Shown one piece after another: positions 26,829 to 35,889 of a stretch of 64,000 bases of DNA (the first letter of the stretch is position 1; each line of letters begins with the position of its first letter). The stretch comes from Chthoniobacteraceae bacterium (GTDB lineage: Bacteria; Verrucomicrobiota; Verrucomicrobiia; Chthoniobacterales; Chthoniobacteraceae). Made by a program: the position numbers and the translations under genes. Under the pieces are notes generated by a model. It saw only the letters and a program-made list of their open reading frames with translations, searched no databases and had not been told where the DNA came from. The stretch lies in NCBI GenBank assembly GCA_947476255.1, contig CANJPY010000011.1, positions 1-64,000 of the forward strand, written 5' to 3'.

Positions 26829-28762
26829 GGTCAGGTTCTCCAGCCATTTCTGCGCGCAACCGCCGTTTGAGGGTTCTCTTCGGCTGGTTTTCTGCTGCCC
26901 TCATACAGACGGCAGCAGCCATTTTTGCACAGGACGTGCCCGACAAAGAAATTATCAAGAGACTGCTCGAAGAGGCCGACGCAAAGGATTCCAAACCGGG
27001 CATGCTGGCCCTTGCCGTGGGCGAAAGAGGCATGGCCACAGCCCTGTCTTGTGCGGAGCTTTTAGACGAAAAGGCTCCAGCCCGTGCCCAGGCGCTCCTC
27101 ACCGCCATCACCTCAGCCGCAACCTGCAGACGCTCGCACCCCGAAGTGCTTCGCCTGGTTCACCCTGCAGCTTTTGAAATCTTCTACAACTCAGACCAGC
27201 GGGCCTTCGGCAAGTGCCTGCCATGGAAACAGTGGCCGCCCAATCTGCCCGATGCTCTCATCCGGTCCGCGCCGCTTCCAACCTTGGAATGGTTGCAGGC
27301 CCAAGCAAAGCAGACCAAACCGCAATTGGAAAAACTGCGTCTGCTCTGGCCGGCGTTGGGTTGGTGGTTGCGCGCCCATCACGAACGCCAGTTTAACATC
27401 GAATGGCATGAGGCCATTGCCGCGCTGACGCTCAATAAAAACCTCACCGCAGACAGCCTCACCCGCAACGCCCTCCTGCAGCTCATCGCCGATGCCGGCT
27501 CCCCTGGCTCGCTATCCTTTGTGCTGGAGAACCTTCCGTCTCCCGACGAAAAGACGCGTGAGTGCGCGGTTAACGCCCTCGGCAGAATTCTCAGTCCACA
27601 CGCACGTTGCTGCACGCCACTCCAAACACTGGAGACGCTCAAAGCCCGCGCCCTTCCGGCGTTCTTGGAACGCACTGTCCAAGAGTCCACCCCTTCCGTC
27701 CTCGGCAGCATCGCCGTCACTGCTGAATCCTGGCCCGATAATCCCCAAGTGGGTGAGTCCATGCATCGTTTATTCGAGCGGGCCGCACTTGGTGAGACTC
27801 GCCGTGCCGTTTTATATGCGGTGGCAAAGACACACTGGCCGCAGCGGTCTGCAATCCTTCAAGCCTCCTTTGATGCCCCCCAGGACGGTGTTCTGGCAGT
27901 CGCTCTCCAAGCCGTGGTCGCGCACCCTCTCCCGGAATTCCGCCCCCACATTTTAGTCCTCTTAAAGGCGGCCACTGAACCTTCACCCTACCTCATTGAT
28001 GCCGCAGGCGCACTCGCCGACCCCGCCGCTTCTCCAAAGCTTTTGGAGTGGCTCAAGAAAGAACGCAATCTCGCGCTGCGGCTGAAACTCGCTCTGGCGC
28101 TTGAAAAAATCCCGGGCGCGGAAAGTGAGGCTGCATTAGGTGAACTTATTGCCAACGAGACGGATCCGTTACTGGTTGAACACCTCTGCCGCATTGCGAG
28201 TCGGCGCCCCCTCTCCTCTGCCCTTCCAACGCTCATTTCTCTCGCCGAAGATCCAACCGCACCAGAAGCCATTCGCGGGCAGGCCATCTGGGCTCTGGGC
28301 CGCTACATCGCGCCCTCCGCACAAGCCTGCCTCTCGCGGCTTAAACTGTCAGCGAGCTCGCTGGTCAACACAGACCCGCTGTCCACCAATCTTTCCCTCG
28401 CCTTTTTCCGCTCCAACACAGCGGGCGCAGACCGTGACCTTTCCCTCCATTTTGACAAGGGCACTCCTGCGCAAAAGCTCACCTGTCTCTTGGCGTTGAC
28501 CGAACTCAAACGGGATCATCCGGTGATTTCAGAAAGTTTGGAGAGCCCGGATTTCGCCGTCCTGCTGGGGGGCGTCAGAGCCGCAGCGGCTGCAGACCCA
28601 CGCAAATACTACCCGAAACTTGCCGCTCTTCGTTCGGCGCCTTTTGTGAGTTCACTTTTAAATTCCGGTCTCGACTCTTGGGGACTGCCTGCAGCGCTGG
28701 ACGCCGCGTTGGAAAACGGCGCTGCACAACCGAACCCCAAAACCACTCTTCTGACCCCATGA
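26825..28762 (+). CDS. Exported HEAT-repeat protein
   Basis: A 645-residue protein. An N-terminal basic stretch and hydrophobic segment (RVLFGWFSAALIQTAAAIFAQ) suggest export. The rest is alpha-helical with HEAT-type repeats, for example 'TRECAVNALGRILS', 'LLVEHLCRIASRRPLSSALP' and 'PEAIRGQAIWALGRYI'. The start is GTG, overlapping the previous stop (GTGA). HEAT repeats act as binding scaffolds, so a platform for the neighbouring exported proteins is plausible but inferred. No enzyme motif is seen. Confidence 0.8.
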   Translation: MRSGSPAISARNRRLRVLFGWFSAALIQTAAAIFAQDVPDKEIIKRLLEEADAKDSKPGMLALAVGERGMATALSCAELLDEKAPARAQALLTAITSAATCRRSHPEVLRLVHPAAFEIFYNSDQRAFGKCLPWKQWPPNLPDALIRSAPLPTLEWLQAQAKQTKPQLEKLRLLWPALGWWLRAHHERQFNIEWHEAIAALTLNKNLTADSLTRNALLQLIADAGSPGSLSFVLENLPSPDEKTRECAVNALGRILSPHARCCTPLQTLETLKARALPAFLERTVQESTPSVLGSIAVTAESWPDNPQVGESMHRLFERAALGETRRAVLYAVAKTHWPQRSAILQASFDAPQDGVLAVALQAVVAHPLPEFRPHILVLLKAATEPSPYLIDAAGALADPAASPKLLEWLKKERNLALRLKLALALEKIPGAESEAALGELIANETDPLLVEHLCRIASRRPLSSALPTLISLAEDPTAPEAIRGQAIWALGRYIAPSAQACLSRLKLSASSLVNTDPLSTNLSLAFFRSNTAGADRDLSLHFDKGTPAQKLTCLLALTELKRDHPVISESLESPDFAVLLGGVRAAAAADPRKYYPKLAALRSAPFVSSLLNSGLDSWGLPAALDAALENGAAQPNPKTTLLTP

Positions 28763-29352
28763 AGGGTATCGACCAAAAAGCCGGGGATTTGACGAAATTC
28801 GGGGCGTCGCTGCTGACGCTATGCCTGTCAACGGGTTCCTTGTGGGCTCACGAATCACCCGTGGATCATGTCGAGCGCGAGTTTACCCTGCGCGTCGAAA
28901 ACGAGGTTTTGCACGTGGGTTACCGCGTGCAATATTCCGAACGCTCCGTCCTTCTCCAGTTCCATTCCATGGATACCGACCACGATGGAAAAATCTCGGA
29001 GGCCGAACGTTCCAAATTTTTCGAAAGCCAGGTTCAAACGCTCGCTGGACTGTTCAAGCTCGAACTCGAGGGCCGAACCCTTCTGCTCCAGCCTTCTGCT
29101 CCGGTGAAATGCGATGCGCGCCTAGGACAGACCTACTCATTCACGGCGCCCCTAGGTGCCTTGGGTTCGGGGAAACACGCAGGTGTTCTGACCGACGGTT
29201 ACTCTCGTGTTTATCCCGGCCCTTACAAATGGCAACCGAGCGAACCCGCCGGACCGGGCAAAGCCTTTATAAGACCGCTCCCGCAAACTCCCGGACACGA
29301 AAAGGCGCATGCCAGCACGCTTGCCCTCAACTTTGAAGTGCATGCCCCCTAA
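28759..29352 (+). CDS. Exported protein with one EF-hand
   Basis: A 197-residue protein with a signal peptide (GASLLTLCLSTGSLWAH). One canonical EF-hand loop, 'DTDHDGKISEAE', at about 75-86 has all calcium-coordinating positions filled. The remainder is beta-rich ('EFTLRVENEVLHVGYRVQYS'). The ATG lies inside the previous stop (ATGA). Family unknown; a small calcium-binding periplasmic component encoded just before MoxR. Confidence 0.7.
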   Translation: MKGIDQKAGDLTKFGASLLTLCLSTGSLWAHESPVDHVEREFTLRVENEVLHVGYRVQYSERSVLLQFHSMDTDHDGKISEAERSKFFESQVQTLAGLFKLELEGRTLLLQPSAPVKCDARLGQTYSFTAPLGALGSGKHAGVLTDGYSRVYPGPYKWQPSEPAGPGKAFIRPLPQTPGHEKAHASTLALNFEVHAP

Positions 29353-29394
29353 ACCCACAACTTTTCCCAAACCAAATCCTCAATCCACAAACAT

Positions 29395-30402
29395 ATGAGC
29401 ACCAAAAACAAAACAGAGCTTCCACCGGCCCTTGAGATCGCCCGCGCGGCGCGTGAAAAAGTCTTTGCGGAACTCCGCAAAGTGATCGTCGGCCAGGAAT
29501 CGCTCATTGAACAAGTGCTCGTGGCGATGTTCGCCGGCGGCCATGTTTTGTTGGTGGGTGTGCCGGGGCTCGCGAAGACGCTTTTGGTGAGCACGCTGGC
29601 GAAGACGCTCTCCATGAACTTCAAGCGCATCCAGTTCACTCCGGACATGATGCCGAGCGACATCACCGGCACTGAAATCCTGGAGGAAGATCAGGCCACA
29701 GGCCACAAACAGTTTGTTTTCGTCCAAGGGCCCGTCTTTACAAACCTGCTGCTGGCGGACGAAATCAACCGTACCCCTCCCAAAACCCAGGCCGCCTTGC
29801 TGGAAGCGATGCAGGAAAAGAGCGTCACCGTTGGAAAGCGTACCTACAAGCTGGAGGAACCCTTTATGGTCATGGCGACGCAAAACCCTATTGAGCAGGA
29901 AGGGACCTATCCCTTGCCCGAGGCGCAGTTGGACCGGTTTATGTTCAACCTTTACGTTGATTACCCGACGGATTCCGAACTCAAGACCATCATCAAGAAC
30001 ACCACTGCAGGAGGTCTCCCGACACCCTCAGCGGTTCTCAACGGAGAAGACGTCCTCGCCATGCGCGCGGCGGTGCGCCAGATGCCGATCAGCGACCATG
30101 TTCTCGAATACATCGTCCGCCTCATCAGCGCCACGCATCCCAACAAGGACGCCTCCCCCGAAATCACCAAGAAGTTTCTCGCGTGGGGCGCAGGACCGCG
30201 CGCCGGACAGTATTTGGCGCTGGGTGCGAAAAGCCGTGCGCTGCTGCGTGGCAACCTGCAGGCCACAGCAGAAGACGTCCGCGCCGTGGCACGGGCGGTT
30301 TTGCGCCACCGTATTTACACAAACTTCACGGCTCAAGCCGAAGGTGTCGATGCAGACGCCATGATCGAACGTCTGATCAAACACGTTCCTGAGAACGTTT
30401 AG
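29395..30402 (+). CDS. moxR: MoxR-family AAA+ ATPase
   Basis: A 335-residue protein of normal MoxR length. Walker A 'GVPGLAKT' (55-62), the 'FTPDMMPSDITG' loop (~81-92), Walker B 'LLLADEINR' (~118-126) and sensor 1 'VMATQNPIEQEGTYPLPEAQ' are all intact, as is the C-terminal lid region. MoxR proteins act as chaperone-like ATPases with VWA/DUF58 partners. Its usual place is immediately upstream of DUF58; here the DUF58 gene lies 24 kb upstream and all intervening genes are on the same strand. It is cytoplasmic. The gap to the previous gene is 42 bp. Confidence 0.95.
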   Translation: MSTKNKTELPPALEIARAAREKVFAELRKVIVGQESLIEQVLVAMFAGGHVLLVGVPGLAKTLLVSTLAKTLSMNFKRIQFTPDMMPSDITGTEILEEDQATGHKQFVFVQGPVFTNLLLADEINRTPPKTQAALLEAMQEKSVTVGKRTYKLEEPFMVMATQNPIEQEGTYPLPEAQLDRFMFNLYVDYPTDSELKTIIKNTTAGGLPTPSAVLNGEDVLAMRAAVRQMPISDHVLEYIVRLISATHPNKDASPEITKKFLAWGAGPRAGQYLALGAKSRALLRGNLQATAEDVRAVARAVLRHRIYTNFTAQAEGVDADAMIERLIKHVPENV

Positions 30403-30461
30403 GCGCGTGTCTTGTGGACGTTCGGCCGGTTCATCGCGCTGGACGGAGCCGCAAATTTGCA

Positions 30462-30495
30462 GACCTGCGGTCCCCTGAAGGGGTTTCAGCAGGTC
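30462..30495 (+). other. Stable nested hairpin between moxR and the next gene
   Basis: GACCTGC at 30462-30468 pairs perfectly with GCAGGTC at 30489-30495, and an inner CCCC-TGAA-GGGG hairpin lies between. There is no T-run, so it is not a standard terminator. In a 133-bp gap between co-directional genes it could be a processing or attenuation site that sets different expression for the 1,761-residue protein. Confidence 0.5.
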
Positions 30496-30535
30496 CTCTC
30501 TTCACTCCTGACTGCGGTGTTTTGTTTCCCCTCTG

Positions 30536-33500
30536 ATGAAAGCCTTTGCAACAAGACGACATCTCCTTGTTTTCTGCAGTCTTCTGGCGGGTGCCTCTCT
30601 TTCTGCGGAGGCCATTCCGCTGGCACAGCCTGTATCTACACAGGATCTGGATATCGAGTTCTGCGAGACGTTGAGTGTCTCGGGGAGCCGCAAAGCCACG
30701 GTTGAAGAAGTGAAGGGCGCCATCGGACTGCAGGTGCCGAAGTATCCCGGCTGGGTGGCTGGAACCCCTGCGAAGTCCGGCGAATCCGAGCCCTTCCGAT
30801 ACAGGGTGGCCTTTCGTAGGGCCATCCCATTGGGGGCAGTTTATGTCCCGCAGGAGTATGAGCTGCACCTCTTAAAGGAATCCGTTGCGTATCCGGGAGA
30901 CAGCGCCAATGAGGATCATTGGCGTCCCATTTCTGCGACACGCCAACCGGGTGGCACCCTTTATACGCTGCCTCCACAAACTTTGTGCAGAGCGCTTCGC
31001 TTCACGCATGCCGCCCGTGGACGCGCGCATTTACAAGGCGTTCGGCTCTATGGAGAACGGTTGTACAATGTCACCCCTCTCGCACTGGCCAGCGCTCCCG
31101 AAGAGTATACGCCCCCCAATACAGACCACCCCACCCATCCCGCTTCGGGGCTAACTACCGGAAGCAATCACTGGCTGAACACGGGCAAAGACAATACCGG
31201 GCGCATTCCTCGCGGCCCCATCAGCGAACTCTTTCCCACGTGGCTTCTTTTGGATTGGGAGGAGGCGCAAACCCTGAGCGGCCTCGTGCTCAATTCGAAC
31301 CTGGAAAAGTTCACCCTCGAGACTTTTGAAGGGCCCGAAGGGGTGCATCCGAAAGCTGCGACTCCTTCCGAGTGGAAAAAAGTAGAGGTGTCTGTTGGCC
31401 CGCTGATTCCGAGCACCACCAATGCAGGCTGGCGTTACATCAGCTTTAATCCAGTCAAGACCAGAGGCCTGCGTCTGCTAGTCACCAAGACTACGGAGGG
31501 ACCTGTCGCATCGGTGCAGGCAGCTCAAGCTCTTGTAGACTTGGGAGACAAAGAACCTCCCGCCACCCGTTCTGCTTTAAAAGCGGCGCCCAGTTTTCTG
31601 AATCTCAGCCTGTCCAAAAATCTGAATGTCACTGCCGGAGTGAACACCCCCGATGGACGCCGGCTTCAGAATCTCTTGGTACGCAAACCCCTTGACGCTG
31701 GCACACATTCCATTGGATGGGATCTCAAGGATGGCGAAGGCCGGTTTGTGCCGCCGGGCAAGTACCCGTGGACGGCTGTCGCATATCCCGACATCCAAAT
31801 GCGTTACGAAATGACCGCGTACCCGAATGTCTCAAAATATGCTCCCGAGAATTCGCCCTGGCTCAATGCCATCAATGGGAGCGGTGGCTGGATGGCCGAC
31901 CATACCCCTCCGGTGAGCGGATGCGCCGCCGGCGACCATGTCTATCTGGGGTCCTATGTCGCGGAGAGCGGAGTCTCTTTGATCGAATGCGATCTCGCGG
32001 GCCGCAAGACTTGGGGGCACCACTCGTTTGCGGCCTGGACCGGCCCGCAGTTTCTCGCGGCGGATGCGAACGAAGTGTTTGTCGGGGCGAATATTCTCAA
32101 CACCAGTAACGAATCCGTCTGGGCGGTAGATCTGCAAACCAAGAAGGTGCGAAACGCCTTGTCCCTCCTTCCCTCCTCCACCCGCCCCCGCGGCATGAAG
32201 GGGTTGGCTGCAGCCAACTCGAAAATCTACATCGCATGCAAGGGCGTCGAAAACTATCTTACCCCAGCGGCTTCTGCCGATGACGTAGAGGTTGAAAAAT
32301 GCCTGCCGTTTTATCCGCCAGCGCGGGCGCCCCGAGTGGCCTATGAGGTTGTGCCCGACCCGCGTAATGATTTCCTGAGGCTGTTCCGGCTCAAAGGGAC
32401 GCCACCGGGCGGAGCAACCGCCTTCACCATGGACTGGTTGAAGGCACAGGCTGGGCGCTCCTCCCAGCAGCATATTCTGCTGACGTTCAAAACCCCCGTT
32501 GCGCTTGGAAGCATCGCCTTCCCCAAACCTGAGGCGAAGGGAATCAACGCTGTACTTAGCGTGCTGAAACCCGGAGTCCCCATTCCAGCGGACCCAGACG
32601 ATCAAAATTTGTGGACGGTTCTGCCTTCTCAAGCAACGCAAGCCTGGGATGTTGTCGCACTACCCCCTCACACACAGACCCGCGCGCTGCGTGTTACTTT
32701 TGCCAAAGGTGGCGCCAAAGTAGGCGATACCCTGTCCGACATTCTCGACACACCCAAGGGGAAAGAAGCGGATATAGACATTCTGGACAAAAAGGCCGCT
32801 CCAAAAAACGCCTCCATTGGCTTCGGTGCCGACGCGACGTGGACCGGCCAGATCGAGGGAATGAAACTCCTGAGGCGCCGTTTGGTGAATGTCAGTGCTC
32901 AAGCCAAGGTGCAAGTCAGCTCCGGCAAGGTGAATGAAAACGGTGTTTGGGATGCACAACGTTCCACACCTCTCACTGAGGGAGATCCCGGCGTTTATAT
33001 GCTCCAGTGGACGGACGCCCAAAACCTGCGCGGTCTTGCGATCAAGGAAATCGACGGAGAGTTGACCAAAATTGACGTTTATAACGGCCCCGATACAGGA
33101 GTTCCCGAACTACGCAGCGACGCGGGTTGGGAAACCGTCAGTGAATACCGCCAGGAGCGCCGCGATCATCACAGTAACTTCCCAAGCTGCAACGGAACGG
33201 CGCGCTTCATGGACGGCTATGTCGATTTCGGTCGCGAAATTAAAACCCGTGCAGTGCGCCTTCGAGTGGTCAAACAATGGACCGACAACCTTCCCGACTC
33301 GCGCGGAATACGCTTGGACCTCGGCGGCACAAGGCTCGATCCCACACGTTGCCGCATTTTTGGGGTTGCCGCGCTGCAGTACCTCGGAGGCGAGGTGCCC
33401 ATTGATGCCGCGGCATTCGAGCGCGTCGAAGTCTACGATTCCAAAAGCGGCAAAGCCTTGGGGGAAACCCCACTCAAGGATCCCGGGCAGCTTGCGACTT

Positions 33501-35821
33501 CTCCAAATGGAGATGTTCTGGCTCTTTCCGGAACAACGGTGGTGTCTCTCGACTTCGCTCAGGGACAGCACAAAACACGCGTTTCTGACCTTCTCAAACC
33601 GACCGCGCTGGGCGTCGATCAAAAGGGCAATATCGTCGTTTTTGACGCCGCGGCAGAACGCCGGCAGATCCGCGTTTATTCGCCCGAGGGCACGCTGGTG
33701 CGCACGCTTGGAAAACCAGGCGGAATGATTGTCGGTCCGTGGGATCCGGAACGCCTTGGCACCGTGAGCGCCCTGGCAGTCGACCAGACTGGGCAGACTT
33801 GGGCGGTGGAAAATCAGTACCACCCCAAACGTATCACCGTCTGGAATGCCAACGGGGAACTGGTTCGCGAACACCTTGGAAACACTCCATATGGCGGCGG
33901 CGGCGTGCTGGATCGACTCCACAAAAACAGGCTTTTTTACGGCCCGCTGGAGTTTGAATTGGATTGGAAAACGGGGCTCTCCAAAATCAAATACCTCCAC
34001 TGGACTGGTAAAACGCCGCCCGGAGAAATCCCGGTGGAGGTGGAAGGCCGCACCTACTTGGTGACGCGCCCCGAATTTGCCGAGCAGACGATCGGGGTGG
34101 TTTATCGTTATGAAAATGGCGTCTCAAAGCTGGTCGCCGCCATGGGCCAGGCGGACAAATTTGAGCCGCTACAAACTCCCTCCATGTTGGAGGAACTTCG
34201 CAATCCCGTTCTTGCGCAGTCTTCGTTTTTGTGGACCGACCTTAACGGGGATGGCCAGGTGCAAGCTGCGGAAGTGAAACTTTCACGCAGTCCACGCCCG
34301 CAGGGGTTGACGTTGTTCAACCGCGATCTGGGCATCCAAGCCGGCTCAGTGCGTTATCAAGTGCGAGGATTTCAGCCCAATGGGGTGCCTTTGTATGAAA
34401 CTGTCCAGAACCCAAAACTCGAGGGCATTCTCTATCAACTCCAGAACGGGAACTTCCATCGCATGGGAGACAAGCAACGGGAGACGGGTGTGAGGCAGGA
34501 CGGAGCACTGATCTGGGATTATCGGGTCGAGGGCATGGGGGTCCAGGTGATGCAGAACGCCAAGCCCTGGTCCCGCGAGCAAGTGGTCTCGGCTTTTGGC
34601 TTTGTCGGCCATGAAAGCACTGGAGACAAAGGATTGGGCGAGTTTGTGGTGATTCACGGGAACACAGGCGCCTGGAATATATGGACGCACGATGGTCTCC
34701 TTTTGGGGCCCCTATTCCGAGACCTGCGCGACCCCCAAGCCAAACCATGGAGCATGACGGCCCATGAGCGGGGTTCTATTTTAAAAGACATCACCAGCGG
34801 TCAGGAACATTTCCACGGTTACTTCTGCCAGACGCAGGAGGATGGCAAATATTATGCCGTGGCGGGGCACAACCACATTTCCATTCTCGAAGTCCTCGGG
34901 CTTGAAGAAGCTCAGAGACTCCATGGCGAAATTGAAGTCACCGCTCAAGACCTCGAACGAGCAAGGGCAATGGACATCCAAAGGGAACAAACCTCCGTCT
35001 ATCAAAGGGCGCCGGTTGTGGATGCCTACCGGTTGGTGACTGTGCCAAAAATAGACGGCTATCTCACCGGTTGGGGGCCTCCGGACGCCAATATCTCGGG
35101 GTTGGTCGATGATTATCGTTCGAGAACTGGCGTTGACTTTCGCATGGGCTACCACGAGCAAACTCTCTATCTCGCTTGGACGGTTCGCGGCTTGGGACCG
35201 CTCAAAAATACGGGTGTGGAACTCGAACGTCTTTTCAAGACGGGCGCCTCGGTGGACCTGCAATTGGGTGTGAATAAAGACGCCAGCAAAGACCGGAAGG
35301 CTCCGGAGGCCGGAGACCTGCGCCTGCTGCTTACCTTCGCGGGTGAGACACCTAAAGCAGTGCTGCATCGCGCCGTCGTCGCAGGCACCAAGCCCGCAGA
35401 CCGTATTCGCATCGTGTCTCCTACCGGAGAAGTGAGTTTCGATGAAATCAAACTGCTCAAGAACGTGCGCATGGCCAGATCTGGGGACGAACAACAGTAC
35501 ATTCTGGAAGCCGCCATTCCCTTCTCCGCCCTCGGGCTCAATGTAGAGCCCGGTCTTCGACTCAAAATGGACTGGGGTGTCCTGGTCTCGGGGCCCGATG
35601 GGAACGAGGTCATGCGAAGGATTTACTGGTCCAACAAGGCGACCTATGCCGTTGCTGACGCCCCTTCCGAAGCGCGGTTGGAACCCCATCTCTGGGGGCA
35701 TGTCCGCTTCCATGAAGAACGGGTTTCAGCGGAATCCCAGCTCAATGCCGAAGAACGAGAAAAAGCACAAACCAAACGTGCGATCGAGGATCTCCTAGAC
35801 GGCAAACCGAAAGGCAAATAG
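30536..35821 (+). CDS. Large exported protein: discoidin-like, FlgD-like, propeller, EF-hand and CBM9-like modules
   Basis: A 1,761-residue protein with a signal peptide (HLLVFCSLLAGASLSAEA). Two discoidin-like stretches lie around 290-340 and 825-960. A FlgD-like Ig motif sits at ~365-425 ('DAGTHSIGWDLKDGEGRFVPPGKYPW'). Propeller/NHL-like blades follow ('GTVSALAVDQTGQTWAVENQ', 'VYSPEGTLVRTLGKPGG'), then an EF-hand-like loop 'DLNGDGQVQAAE' (~1233), and a CBM9-like domain at the C-terminus (~1495-1729, 'VPKIDGYLTGWGPPD' and 'YILEAAIPFSALG'). It is an extracytoplasmic binding or enzyme scaffold of unknown activity. It is separated from moxR by 133 bp with a hairpin, so it may have its own expression level. 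Confidence 0.8.
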   Translation: MKAFATRRHLLVFCSLLAGASLSAEAIPLAQPVSTQDLDIEFCETLSVSGSRKATVEEVKGAIGLQVPKYPGWVAGTPAKSGESEPFRYRVAFRRAIPLGAVYVPQEYELHLLKESVAYPGDSANEDHWRPISATRQPGGTLYTLPPQTLCRALRFTHAARGRAHLQGVRLYGERLYNVTPLALASAPEEYTPPNTDHPTHPASGLTTGSNHWLNTGKDNTGRIPRGPISELFPTWLLLDWEEAQTLSGLVLNSNLEKFTLETFEGPEGVHPKAATPSEWKKVEVSVGPLIPSTTNAGWRYISFNPVKTRGLRLLVTKTTEGPVASVQAAQALVDLGDKEPPATRSALKAAPSFLNLSLSKNLNVTAGVNTPDGRRLQNLLVRKPLDAGTHSIGWDLKDGEGRFVPPGKYPWTAVAYPDIQMRYEMTAYPNVSKYAPENSPWLNAINGSGGWMADHTPPVSGCAAGDHVYLGSYVAESGVSLIECDLAGRKTWGHHSFAAWTGPQFLAADANEVFVGANILNTSNESVWAVDLQTKKVRNALSLLPSSTRPRGMKGLAAANSKIYIACKGVENYLTPAASADDVEVEKCLPFYPPARAPRVAYEVVPDPRNDFLRLFRLKGTPPGGATAFTMDWLKAQAGRSSQQHILLTFKTPVALGSIAFPKPEAKGINAVLSVLKPGVPIPADPDDQNLWTVLPSQATQAWDVVALPPHTQTRALRVTFAKGGAKVGDTLSDILDTPKGKEADIDILDKKAAPKNASIGFGADATWTGQIEGMKLLRRRLVNVSAQAKVQVSSGKVNENGVWDAQRSTPLTEGDPGVYMLQWTDAQNLRGLAIKEIDGELTKIDVYNGPDTGVPELRSDAGWETVSEYRQERRDHHSNFPSCNGTARFMDGYVDFGREIKTRAVRLRVVKQWTDNLPDSRGIRLDLGGTRLDPTRCRIFGVAALQYLGGEVPIDAAAFERVEVYDSKSGKALGETPLKDPGQLATSPNGDVLALSGTTVVSLDFAQGQHKTRVSDLLKPTALGVDQKGNIVVFDAAAERRQIRVYSPEGTLVRTLGKPGGMIVGPWDPERLGTVSALAVDQTGQTWAVENQYHPKRITVWNANGELVREHLGNTPYGGGGVLDRLHKNRLFYGPLEFELDWKTGLSKIKYLHWTGKTPPGEIPVEVEGRTYLVTRPEFAEQTIGVVYRYENGVSKLVAAMGQADKFEPLQTPSMLEELRNPVLAQSSFLWTDLNGDGQVQAAEVKLSRSPRPQGLTLFNRDLGIQAGSVRYQVRGFQPNGVPLYETVQNPKLEGILYQLQNGNFHRMGDKQRETGVRQDGALIWDYRVEGMGVQVMQNAKPWSREQVVSAFGFVGHESTGDKGLGEFVVIHGNTGAWNIWTHDGLLLGPLFRDLRDPQAKPWSMTAHERGSILKDITSGQEHFHGYFCQTQEDGKYYAVAGHNHISILEVLGLEEAQRLHGEIEVTAQDLERARAMDIQREQTSVYQRAPVVDAYRLVTVPKIDGYLTGWGPPDANISGLVDDYRSRTGVDFRMGYHEQTLYLAWTVRGLGPLKNTGVELERLFKTGASVDLQLGVNKDASKDRKAPEAGDLRLLLTFAGETPKAVLHRAVVAGTKPADRIRIVSPTGEVSFDEIKLLKNVRMARSGDEQQYILEAAIPFSALGLNVEPGLRLKMDWGVLVSGPDGNEVMRRIYWSNKATYAVADAPSEARLEPHLWGHVRFHEERVSAESQLNAEEREKAQTKRAIEDLLDGKPKGK

Positions 35822-35889
35822 CACTCGAGTCCTGTCTAGGACCCAACGTCCTCCCAACAATTTATCAGGGAACCAACCCACTCCAGCCC

